From Paramecium octaurelia (lineage: Eukaryota > Ciliophora > Oligohymenophorea > Peniculida > Parameciidae), in contig CAJJDP010000095.1 of NCBI GenBank assembly GCA_905182995.1, positions 310,001 to 374,000 of the forward strand: 64,000 nucleotides of DNA. Direction: 5' to 3'. The translations under genes were made by a program, and so were the position numbers. Below are positions 12,501 through 23,400 of this stretch, in pieces. Positions within the stretch are counted from its first letter, which is position 1. Each line of letters starts with the position of its first letter. The notes under the pieces were generated by a model. That model did not search any database and was not told the origin of the DNA. It was given only the letters and a program-made list of their open reading frames with translations.

Positions 12501-15269
12501 AATTAAATTAATTTTAATGCAAAAATAATGAATTCCATTTTTTATGGTAACAGAGGTAGTATCGGAGTCGGAATCACTACTTATAATTAATCACTAATAA
12601 TAGAATCTTGCAAAATATTGAGAAATATAGCCAGTTCATATGGAGGAGGTGTATATTTAGTTGTTAATAACAATAGTGTTATATTTAATTAATCGATAAT
12701 AATAAATAATTAGGCTTAAGATGGAGGAGGTATTTATTTCAATGGAGAATATAATTTGGATCACACTAATTTCATTAACACTTAATTGTTAGATAATAAT
12801 GCTCAAGTTTTTGCAAATAATTTGATAGAAAGCCCAACACATTTAGCCTTAATCATTAATTAAAAAGAGTTACGCTCTATCAATCTTGAAAGTAATGGTT
12901 CTTCAAATTAATTATTAATAATTGATCCATATTTGATTATCGAACAAGAAAAGTCATACTATACGAAGTACCTCATGCTTCCAAATGGCTAGGAGATTAA
13001 AAATTATGAAATAGTATTGCCTAAAAATTCCAATCCTTTGTAATATATTTATGAGATTGTACTAACTTTTAAAAATAGTAGGAATGAATTGCTTTTTAAT
13101 TTAATTAACTCGACTTGCAGCCTCAATAGTTTTATATAATATAAGAATGGATCAATTTAGGAGATCAGACAAATAGCAAGTATAGATTATAACTCTAAGA
13201 GGAACTATTTTGATTTGGGTTTGATTTCAGTTGTATTTGATCCTTATGATTAAAATAATAAATATTTGCAGATTGAAGCAACTTGCAAAATGGCTTAATC
13301 AAATAAAACTCTAAACTACAGCATGAATATCAAAAGTTTTAAGTGTTAGTTGGGTGAATTTTATACCTAATAGGGATGCTAAAAATGCATAGCTAGTTAA
13401 GGATTCTATTCAGTAACATACGATGCCATAAAGTGTTCGATATTTGATAAATCAAAATTCTAAGAAATAACCTAGAATAAAATGAATTTACTTTAAGGGT
13501 TTTGGAGACCTGATTATTTATCTGATTATACAAGCTATTGTTTTAAGAATAAAGATTTTTGTATTGGAGGATGGAGTTATGGAAATAATTTATGTCAGAT
13601 TGGGCACATAGGAGCATTATGTGAAGAGTGTGATATTTAAAATATATTGGGAGGAGGAAAATATTTTAAAAATTAACATAATCTAGAGTGTTAGATCTGC
13701 TAAGAATAAGCCAACAACATTGCATCGTTTATATTCACATTAATATGGTATTATTATATTTTTATTTAAGGGCTATTTGTTCGATAATGCTGACTTTAAA
13801 AAGTATAGAAAAATCTAATCTAATGTTCTCACAGTTAAAGTCCACCGAAAGATTCAATAAAATATTATTCAAATTAAACTAAGGTATTTATTAATTGAAT
13901 TTAGATCATCAAAGTATTCTAATAAAAATGCTGTTAAATTACTTATGGATATTTTCCCTAATCTTTACTTTTAATTTATAATTTTCTATTTCATTGTTTT
14001 TCATTGATTCTGCTAGCAATACATCATATTTTATGGCTAATAATTTAGATTGTTATTTGGCAAATATCTAAAATATTGATCTAATTTATTCCAAAATATT
14101 TACTATGCTGATTTTTATTTTTATGCAATTTCTATTCGTTATCGCAGGATTTATGATCTATTAAAATCTAATTAATCAAAAATATAATTCTAGCATAATT
14201 TCAAACACTTTACTTAGCTTATACATATTTAACTATGCGGGTTTGATTAAGATGTAACAATATCATATATTTTAGGTTATGCTCTATAATCTCAAATCGA
14301 TCTGTTTCAAATGTTAATTATATTCAAGGAGATGTCTCATTACTTTATGGTAATTAGACTCATTTGGCTTGGATGTTCTACTTTGTGATACCAATCTTAA
14401 TTCTTTTTGGATGCCTAGCTCCATTTTCACTCTTTATGATTATGTATTCTAAAAGAAAATATCTTGATTAAATTAAACTAAGAAGGCATCTTTGTTATCT
14501 TTTTAATGAGTATAATGATAGCAGCTATTTTTGGGAGTAAATTAAGTTAGTTCAAAAATTTATTATGATACTTATTTCAACATACTTTGAAACCGAAATA
14601 TCGATGAAAGCATCTGTATTTGGTATAAGTTTACTATGTTATTAATTATTAACTGTAAAATAGAAACCATATTTAACATCTCGTTTGAATAATTTAGATT
14701 TACAAACTGGACAAATTTGTTCATTGTCAATATTTCTGGCAACAATAAATTATATCAGTGAATAAAATAATAATGGAGTTGTATCAATCATTCTATAAAC
14801 GGTGATACTATTTTTATGTGTCAAACTTTGTCACCCTTTTATTTGGAGCATAGCATAGATCAATTATAAAAAAAATAAAGTGCCATTGATGATCCTTTTA
14901 TCAATTCTGTTCCAGAAACTACAATTCAAAAGATGTCTTGACTTTTTAAGTGATTGCATTACCAAAGAAAAGGATAGGGAATAAAGAATAAAAGCAAATT
15001 ACCTGAAATTAAAAACTCATTTATTTTAAACATCAAAAGCTGTATTGACAAACCGAAAGTATTTATAATTATTATACTAAGAAATCTCCTAACTCAAGCC
15101 AATACATCATCTATCAATTATTGTAAGAAATTCAGAATCAGCGAGAACTTTGCAACAAATTAATTTTTTACCCTTGAAACTAATTGAAAATTAAAAGAAT
15201 ATTTGCTTTAATGATTTTGATTATATAAATTTATAATATTGTTTATTTTCACATTACATTTCTTCCTGA
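6542..15269 (+). CDS. Giant cysteine-rich / beta-helix / multi-TM surface protein, 2877 aa
   Basis: Seen: ATG at 6542, TGA at 15267-15269. Four introns, 8083-8105 (23), 9358-9383 (26), 13748-13770 (23) and 14254-14275 (22), leave exactly 2878 codons with no other TGA. N-terminus: hydrophobic signal peptide (about 1-20). Residues about 420-950 carry many CxxC-type furin/EGF-like cysteine motifs. Residues about 950-2200 are a long Ile/Asn/Ser-rich repeat region typical of right-handed beta-helices, with two GGGxY motifs (SSYGGGVYL, QDGGGIYF) like polymorphic-membrane-protein repeats near residues 2015-2045. A second Cys motif follows (CQIGHIGALCEECD, about 2340). About seven hydrophobic segments then lie between 2370 and 2780, with a basic cytosolic tail. 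Known: ciliates encode large families with this layout, of unknown ligand. Inference: plasma-membrane receptor or adhesin. The intact frame over 8.7 kb argues that it is functional. Confidence 0.85.
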
Positions 15270-16263
15270 TTAATTACACATTAGTTTAGAATCAAGAAAT
15301 TCTGGGTTTCGTGATGCCTCCTCTATTTAAATACCATAATATGGAGTAATTCAAAATTAATCACCAACTTAAAATCATTATATTTTCTCCTTTTTATCAA
15401 CTTGGAGAAGTTAAATAATTATCAATAAATTAAATATCAACTTGAATTTAACTAAAATACATAAATAAATATCATAGTGCTTGTAACTTAGATGGAGTCT
15501 CACAGAGTAAGATCAAGAGATATTCATCTGCACAAAAATTGAAGGTTTTCTGATTAAATACAAAAACTCTTACCTTTATAGCAAAGTCTTAATGGGAGAC
15601 TATTTTTAATATTTCTAAGCAAAGCATAGTATTATAAATTTGAGATGAAATAAGGAGTAAAAACAGATAAAATACTTTTTTATTATTAAAGAGTAAAAGT
15701 CGAAAATAATATTTAAAGTATCGAAAGATTAGTAAATGAAAAAAAGAGAGAGATTGCTTGCGGCTTTAATGATATATAGCTTAACTGATGATTATAAAAT
15801 TAAAAAAAAGTTAAAAGAACATATTTTTGTATATGAAATTTTTAGCAATGAATAATAATATTTCATCTGAAGTATCAGTCCTTTAAATCGAATTTGTGCA
15901 GGATTATAAGATGACACATGAATAAATAATTTTTGTAAATATTTCAATCGCAAGCCCTAAAGAAAGAGATTATATAGTTAATAGTATTAATGATATACAT
16001 CTCCGAATATCAAATTTATATAACTGCGACACATCAAATGTAACAATCCAAAATTCGTTCTGGTTAATTAAATGGGAAAAAGAAGATTAGGATTTTATTA
16101 GATCGTAGATTGCCAGCAGTTTTATATCACATATTTTTGATTAACCTAATTATGCTTAAGTATAAAAGCAAATTAAAACAATTACTCTTAATCTAGATAT
16201 CTAATAAATTGATTTGAACTTCCAATAAATTATGACAATTTATAATTGCTAATTTTATACGTG
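15270..16263 (+). other. Coding-like region with unresolved exon structure (possible decaying gene)
   Basis: Seen: several overlapping plus-strand stretches read as protein but in different frames. One from ATG 15314 begins MPPLFKYHNMEQFKINHQ. A segment at 15508-15786 can be joined by a 26-nt GT..AG intron near 15631-15656 and contains KTDKILFYYQRVKVENNIQS. A final open segment, about 15848-16263, contains THEQIIFVNISIASPKERD and ends at TGA 16261-16263. I could not join all three with canonical short introns. Alternatives: a single small gene with frameshifts, an extended tail of the upstream gene, or two overlapping small genes. The last segment is the most convincing. 16264-16550 is plain AT-rich spacer. 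Confidence 0.4.
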
Positions 16264-16550
16264 AATTTATTTTCACCATTTTATTTTGAATAATGTAATA
16301 TTTCTTATATTGGATAATTTATGCTCGAAAAGCTAGTTTTTGAACCTTACTCCTGTATTAATTGCATAAGGTTTAATTATATAAATTTATCTTAGCGATT
16401 AAATTTAATTATAAATAATTATTAGTTTATGAAACATATGAATTTAAATAATAATCATTCATTTTAATGATGTAAATTTAAACTTAATACGATATATTTT
16501 CTATTATAAAACCTTGCCGTTGATTAAAGAAAAATCTTAATTAAAACATT

Positions 16551-17423
16551 ATGAAGACTATCTTAATTGCATTTAATCTTTTGGCTCTAGCCTTATCTGC
16601 TACTACAATAACTATTTCATAAGTATATTAATGCTCATGCATAAATGCATTGGTTTAGTCAGATTGCCTAACAGATTTTTGTTTATGGGATTCAACTTCA
16701 GGAACTTGTTCAAATAAAGCATGTTCAGTATTTGACTAAGGAGAATGTGAAGGTGTTCCTGACCCATTTAATTGCGTCTGGAATTATTCTTCAAATAAAT
16801 GTGAAAGCTTTACCTAATGTTCTGATTATACCTTCACTATTGGGAATTCAGGAGATTGCAATAACAAACTTATTAGATGTTAAGCTGATCTAGATTCAAT
16901 TAACAGTAGTGCTGGAACAATAAAGTGCAAAGATAGAACTTAAGATGCTGTTTTAAGCATTGACAATTGTAACCTATTACCATATGATTCCTGTTATTGG
17001 TTTATGACTCCTGATTCCAAATAATGCTTATAAAATAAAACTGCAAAAACATGTGAAGCAAAAACCATTACAAAATGTTCAGATTATACTTAAGATAACT
17101 GTAATCTCCTAGCCTGCTATTGGAATAATAATGCATGTACTGAGCTATCATGTTCAATATTACCATAGGAATCTTGTAGCGTATATCTCTCATTTGATAC
17201 AAAATCCCTTACATTTTGCTCTTGGAATGGAAGTGCTTGTGTTGATTTAAATATAGCAAGTTTGACCTAATCCTAATGTTTAAATTCAACCTATTTTACT
17301 TATCGTTGGAATCCTGATACTCAAAAGTGTGATCTCTGTGTAACCCCAGATGATGATTCTAACTCTCATTGGATTTTAAATGGATCAATCCTCTTGGCGA
17401 TTGTATTATTAAATGGAATTTGA
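16551..17423 (+). CDS. Small cysteine-rich surface-antigen-like protein, 290 aa
   Basis: Seen: an intronless frame of 291 codons. A cleavable signal peptide (MKTILIAFNLLALALSA) is followed by dense, regularly spaced cysteines. Motifs of the type CxW and CYWNNNAC recur (for example CLWDSTSGTC, CSWNGSACVD), as in Paramecium surface (immobilisation) antigens. Asn glycosylation sequons are present. The C-terminus is a short hydrophobic stretch (SILLAILLLNGI) without a basic cytoplasmic tail, which suits a GPI-anchor signal. Known: classical surface antigens are several-fold longer, so this is a miniature relative or a separate small family. Inference: GPI-anchored surface protein. No promoter element was recognised. 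Confidence 0.75.
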
Positions 17424-20401
17424 TATATATCAAATAAAAATAAACACAAATAGCATCATTCCTTCTGGCCTTCTCATAACAAACTTAAGAATTCAAATAG
17501 ACTTTTGTCCTTCTTTTTTCTTTATTTCTAAGAAAATGTAGATTTCATTAATATATTCATAATTCATTACTTTTGATCTTCCAATCAGAATTAGATTGTT
17601 GTTTAAAATTCTGATAAGTTTATCAGTATTCTTTTCACAATAGGATGCTAATTAGTCAATAAATTACTTTTTCTTTTAAATTAAACTTAAAATTCAAAAT
17701 TTGATCTTACCTTTCGTTGACACTTACATAAGCAAACACTTATCGAAATCATTTCCTAATATAAGGAATAAACATAAATAATTATGACATTTTTAATTAT
17801 TATAATTGATTAAAATCCTAAAGATATTAAATTTCTAATCTCATAATTCTTAAAAAACTTAATAAATTCTTAACTAGATTATTAAATTCTCAACTCTAAA
17901 TCTATCTACTCTTAAACAAATTAAATCAGATTCTCAATGTAAGTTGGAATATAGTTTAAAAGCTCAATTCCTAAAAGTTTAGCGTAAAAATTAGTGACAT
18001 CATAAATTATGCTTTAAAAAATTCATTAAGCATACATACATTTGTACACTCTTAACTAAAGTTTATAAAAATATGTTCGCACAAACTATTTTTAAGAGCA
18101 AAGTGACAAATACTAAATAGAGAAATAATTCATTGATAATAAAGTATATTTGTAGAGAAAATTACATAAGGAACAAAATAATTAATACATCAATAGATTC
18201 TTCAATTCCAATTCTTTGTACATTTCCTTCATTTCATCCTAAATGCTTGATTAATCTCATATATATAGTAGAGATGATCTAGTACAAGTAGATATAAATT
18301 CACGTCTTTATAAATGTATGAATAAATATACAATAAACAAATAAATAATTATTTTTTGCCTTCCGCATTAATAATATTCATATAAATCCAAATATAAATA
18401 TTATTAAAATAAAGTAATTTAACAAGTTGAGAATTTATTATAAATCGTTTAAATTTTGTTATTTTATCTCTAATAGGAATTCAATCACAATTTTATTTAT
18501 GGGCCCATCTATGTTAATTGAAGATAAATAAAAAAATAAATTTAGATTTGAATATTAATAAAAATTATCAAAGTCCATAGTATACATAAAATCAATTATG
18601 TCCCAAAAATTTTAGAAAATTTTAATTCATCAGGATCTTTTGAATTAAATGAGTATTTTTCTAATCCTGATTTTGATGTTATCTTTTATGAAAAATTTAT
18701 ATTATTATTCTTTTTACAATAATAATATTCAAAACTGGAAATTGATAATATTGGGTGAGTCCTTTTCAACTAGAGTTGCCCTATTGTAGTAAGAATGCTA
18801 TAACAACTTTTCAAAACTTGTTTACAATTCTAGATCATAGCACTCAAAAGGATTTAAGGTTTTTATAGTGTCCTAATTCCAAAAACAAACAAAAAAATTG
18901 TAGTCTATTTCTGTGATTTTATTGTGGTTGTTTGTAAAACACAATATTATCATGATAATTTATTAAAAATTAATGAACGAAGGTTTCGAAATGTAGTTGT
19001 GGTATAGATGGAAAAATAGGAAGATTAGTAAATTCAATATAAATAAGAATTCCATTAATGAATTTTCGGAATTTACTTATACTTCACTTGCTTCTTCTTG
19101 TGGTAATTGATATATGCAAGCAAAGTAATAAATCTATGATGGGGATAATTAAATATTTCGTTTAATGGATTTTATCAATAGTATAATTAATTGTTTGTAA
19201 TATCGAGATGAAAAACAATAAAATTTGTTAAGAATAATTCAATAGTGGAAATCTAAATAATTGAGATGGTTGCTATTAATACAAATTGGATTCCAATTGT
19301 TTTTACAAATCATTTTTTGATTTGAAATATAGAAAATGTCAATGAAAAAATATTAGGGAATTAAATTACTTAAATATTTGATAATAGGTAAAATGAAGAA
19401 GAGGATATACAATAAATTTAGTTTTTACGTTAAAAAGTATAATAAATTTTGTTTTGAGTTACTTATCTAATCAATTTGGTTTTGTAGAACTAGTTTGGAT
19501 GATTAAAGGTCATATCATATCAAATCTTATAATCCAGGCTGGGTAACAGAAAGACAATTAGTTATTTATTTTCTTTGAAGAGAATAAAGTCACCCTTAGA
19601 TGTAAAATTAATTTAGCAAATCTAATTATAATTATTTAGAATTAAGATAAGAAGATATCGTAAAATAAATGAGTACATACATAGATGAATGCTTGATAAA
19701 TAATACCAAGCCATATATAATTAAACCCTATAATTGTTTAATAAAAGGTAATTTATATCTTAAGAATTTTAATACATTATTTAGTTAAATAAAAAGTATG
19801 ATCGTAATTACTTCAAAATAATTACTAATGTTTTTAAAGCATGATAATATTTTAATGATTGATTTTAGACTCATCCTTCTCATAATTATTAATAGTTGTT
19901 ATTAATTGATTATTCTGATATTTCTATAATCTTTTTTAAAAGCAAATGATGAGGTAAAATAAAAAATTCATGTGTTCGAACCAAAATTATTTTTTAAATC
20001 TTCTCCAATAGAAAGATTAACTTATAAGAAAACAATTTTTATCTTGGCATCGATATTTTGTATAGAGAATATTTGTGAATAAGAAATTGTTGTGAAATTA
20101 TGTTATTTTTTAATAGAGATGACTAATAATAAAATCGTTAACTCAAACATGACCTATTAATAAAACACAAGTTATTAAGGTATTATTATTAATATAAATA
20201 AAAGACCAAACGACCTTTTAATATAAACGAAGAATTATATATCTGATCATAAAAAATAAAGTATCATTATGTGGTAGATTGGATTAATACTCATCTAAAC
20301 AGTAATAGGATTCAAAGACTATTCATACTATTATAGTTCCATTTTTGGATGGAATTAATAGCCGATTTACATGCAAATATGCCTGACATGCACCCTCATT
20401 A
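17424..20401. other. Gene-poor interval with scattered coding-like fragments
   Basis: About 3 kb without a gene I can define. On the minus strand, 17493-17660 reads as a plausible C-terminal exon (contains QLASYCEKNTDKLIRILNNN, stop TGA 17495-17493) behind a possible 25-nt intron at about 17688-17712; upstream continuity is lost. On the plus strand 18610-18770 (contains FELNEYFSNPDFDVIFY) and 19856-20290 (ATG 19856, hydrophobic start) look weakly coding. None is supported by a recognised domain. The rest is AT-rich spacer. Confidence 0.3.
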
Positions 20402-23400
20402 ATGTGTTTGTAATTAATAGTGTTAATCATAGCTTATGCCTCTATTTGTCAATGTGTTACAGAAATAGTAATAAAAACTTAATCAAATGGAACTTAATAT
20501 GTCTGCCATCCAAGATTTTAACCATGGGGTTCAGGAGGGTTTCCTTATAAAGATATATATTCAGTTCATTGTGGATATGCATTAGGCATGTCATTAGTAA
20601 TGGAGTTGTAATCAGATGGACATTATAAATATTTTTGTTAATGTAAGGATTGTTAATCTATGAATTAGACTTCTCAAGTTTTGAAGGATATAGACGGTGT
20701 TTGATATTGTCCTCTTAGTAGGGTTATTTAAAATGTTTGTTTTGTAAATTTCCTTACTCTGGATATTATTGCAATGACTTCAATTTTAATTATGATTAAA
20801 GATAGACAGATCCACCAAGAAGTAATTCAAATATGAGTATTATAGGGTGTTTTGGAAATTGTATTGAATGTTCAGAATAGGGAGAATGTTTAACCTGTAG
20901 ATATGGTTATGCAAAAAGTAATTCATTAGATACTTAATGTAATTTATGTAATTAATAAATAAAAATTTATAGATTGTTAAGGGTTTCAAAGTTGCTATCG
21001 GGATGGAAATGGCAATATTGTTTATAGTTCTGATTGTTAATAAGGCTACATAAAAAGTTAAAATTATGATCCTCCTTATTGTGCAGGTTATTATATTAAA
21101 ACGACTATTTAGGCAATTATTTACCTTGTTAATCACCATATTCTTGGAATAATTCAATTAGTTGTAATTCTTGTTAAGATGGATATTTTTTAAAATATAA
21201 ATATCCGGATAATTGGAGTGATAGAGAGTGTTAGCAATATGATTGGAATTGTCACCCTTTCAGATAATAGACACAAAATAAAGTAGTCAATTCTGGTTAC
21301 TTTCAATTTTATGTATTGAATTATATCATAAATAGACAATTTGCAATTAATGTGATCCAGGTTTCTATTTTAACGAAGGAACATTCTATTGCACTAGTAA
21401 TAATTAATTTACAACTCTTTAGATGTTAGATTTTCGAAACCTAATAAAAATAATTGTATCCTATTAGATCCACAAGGAAATAATTGCATAGCCTGTTTGT
21501 TGCAGTATGCACTACAACCAGATGGAACATGCAAAGAGGTTGTTTGTGATTAAAAATGTTCTACTTGTTTGGATACCAATCCAAGTTATTGTACAACTTG
21601 TGATAGTTTGGAAAATAAAATAGCTGATAATGGTACCTGCATATGCTTACCAAACTCTGGTATGGCACAAGATAATTGCATAACTTGTACAGAGGGTTTT
21701 TGCAATTAATGTGACCAGCTGGACTTTTATTCATGTATTTCATGTAAATCGGGAAAAAACAGAATACTAGCCAATAAACTATATGATTGTATAACTGGTT
21801 ATTATGATCCTGGAAATGATGATTAAATCTGTCTTGGTAAATTATTTGATTCATATTTTAGTTTGTGATTATACTTGTTTTAATTGTAACGGTCCAACAT
21901 ATTAAGATTGTACTGAATGTCCGGATGAAAACACAACGAACAGAATTAAAATTGAGAATGCTTGTCCGTGCAAAACTGGATATGCAGATTTGGCAATTAA
22001 AGAATCGAAATGCGGACGTATTAATTAAATTAAATCTTAGCATGCCATCCAAGATGTAAAACATGTTTTTAAGCAGCTGACTAAACTTCAAATTAATATT
22101 GTCTAAAATGTATACCTGGATAAAATCGTGTTGTTTCTGAGACTTTTAACTGCGAATGCTAAGTTAATTCTGGTGATCTAAATGGTACTCTCGATGTTTG
22201 CATAAGTATTTCATAAATTAAACATAGTTTGTCATTACACATGTGGAAGTTGTAATGGTACTAAAAATACAGATTGTGTATAATGTTCAGAAAGTTCTAA
22301 TAGAGAATTGACAACTACAGGGGAATGCTTGTGTAAATTATCATATTATGATGATGAAACGGAAAATATAGAGTGTTAAAGTAAATTATTAGAATTTATC
22401 AATAGAATGCCATTATTCATGTATCACATGTGAAAACAGTACTGAAAAAGATGCATGCTCACTATGTCCTCCAACTAGAAAACCTAGTTATTCTGGGAGT
22501 AAATTTGAATGCATCTGTAGTTCTGAAAATTATTTTGATGATGGATTTTCATCACAATGTCAATAATGCGATTAAAATTGTTTAACATGTAATGGTCCTT
22601 TACCGTCAAATTGTCTAACATGTGATATACATTATAGATAAATGGATTTATCATCTTGCATATGTCCAACTAGGCATTATGATATTGGATTTTTAGAATG
22701 TGCAAGTAATTTAAGAATATATTTATAGAATGTCACTACTCTTGCCAATAATGTTTTGATAACACTTTTGATAGTTGTATTGTTTGTTCTCTTGAGCTTA
22801 ATTTTAGAGTATTAAAAGGCAACATCTGTAAATGCATTGATGGATATTATGAAGAGAGCGGGATTGCTTAGTGTAAAAGTAATTATTTGAATATTAATAA
22901 TTTATAGAATGTTCATACAGATGTGAAACGTGTGAAACATCAGCAGAAAAATGTTTAACTTGCCCTTTAAATTCTTTACGTATACTTGATCCTTCGAAAG
23001 GGTGTTATTGTCCAGGAGAATATTACGATAAGCAAGAAGAAATAGCTTGTTAAAGTAATCTTCCTAACTATCAAAGGATGCCATTTCAAATGCAAAACAT
23101 GCGATGGAAAGGATTAGAATAACTGTCTAGCATGTGATTCAGTTGCTAATAGAGAATTTCATGAGAATGAATGCAAATGCAAACCACATTACTTCGAAAT
23201 GGAAGTTTAGGAATGTACTTGTAATAATATTAATGTAAAATATAGCCTGCAGTGCATTCTGTTATGAATGTGATAGCAATTTTTAAAAATGTAATTCGTG
23301 CAATGATGATAGATATTTAATTAACAATACTTGCAAATGCATTACAAAATTAAATGGAGGATCAATAAGTACATTTGAATATAATGGGATGATTAAATGC

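Noticed and set aside
19965-19990. A GTTCGAACC-like string resembling a tRNA T-loop
   Set aside because: No flanking GC stem, anticodon arm or acceptor pairing on either strand.
18000-20300. Retained internal eliminated sequences (IES) as the cause of gene-poor stretches
   Set aside because: No TA-bounded insert interrupting an otherwise intact gene could be shown; needs germline comparison.
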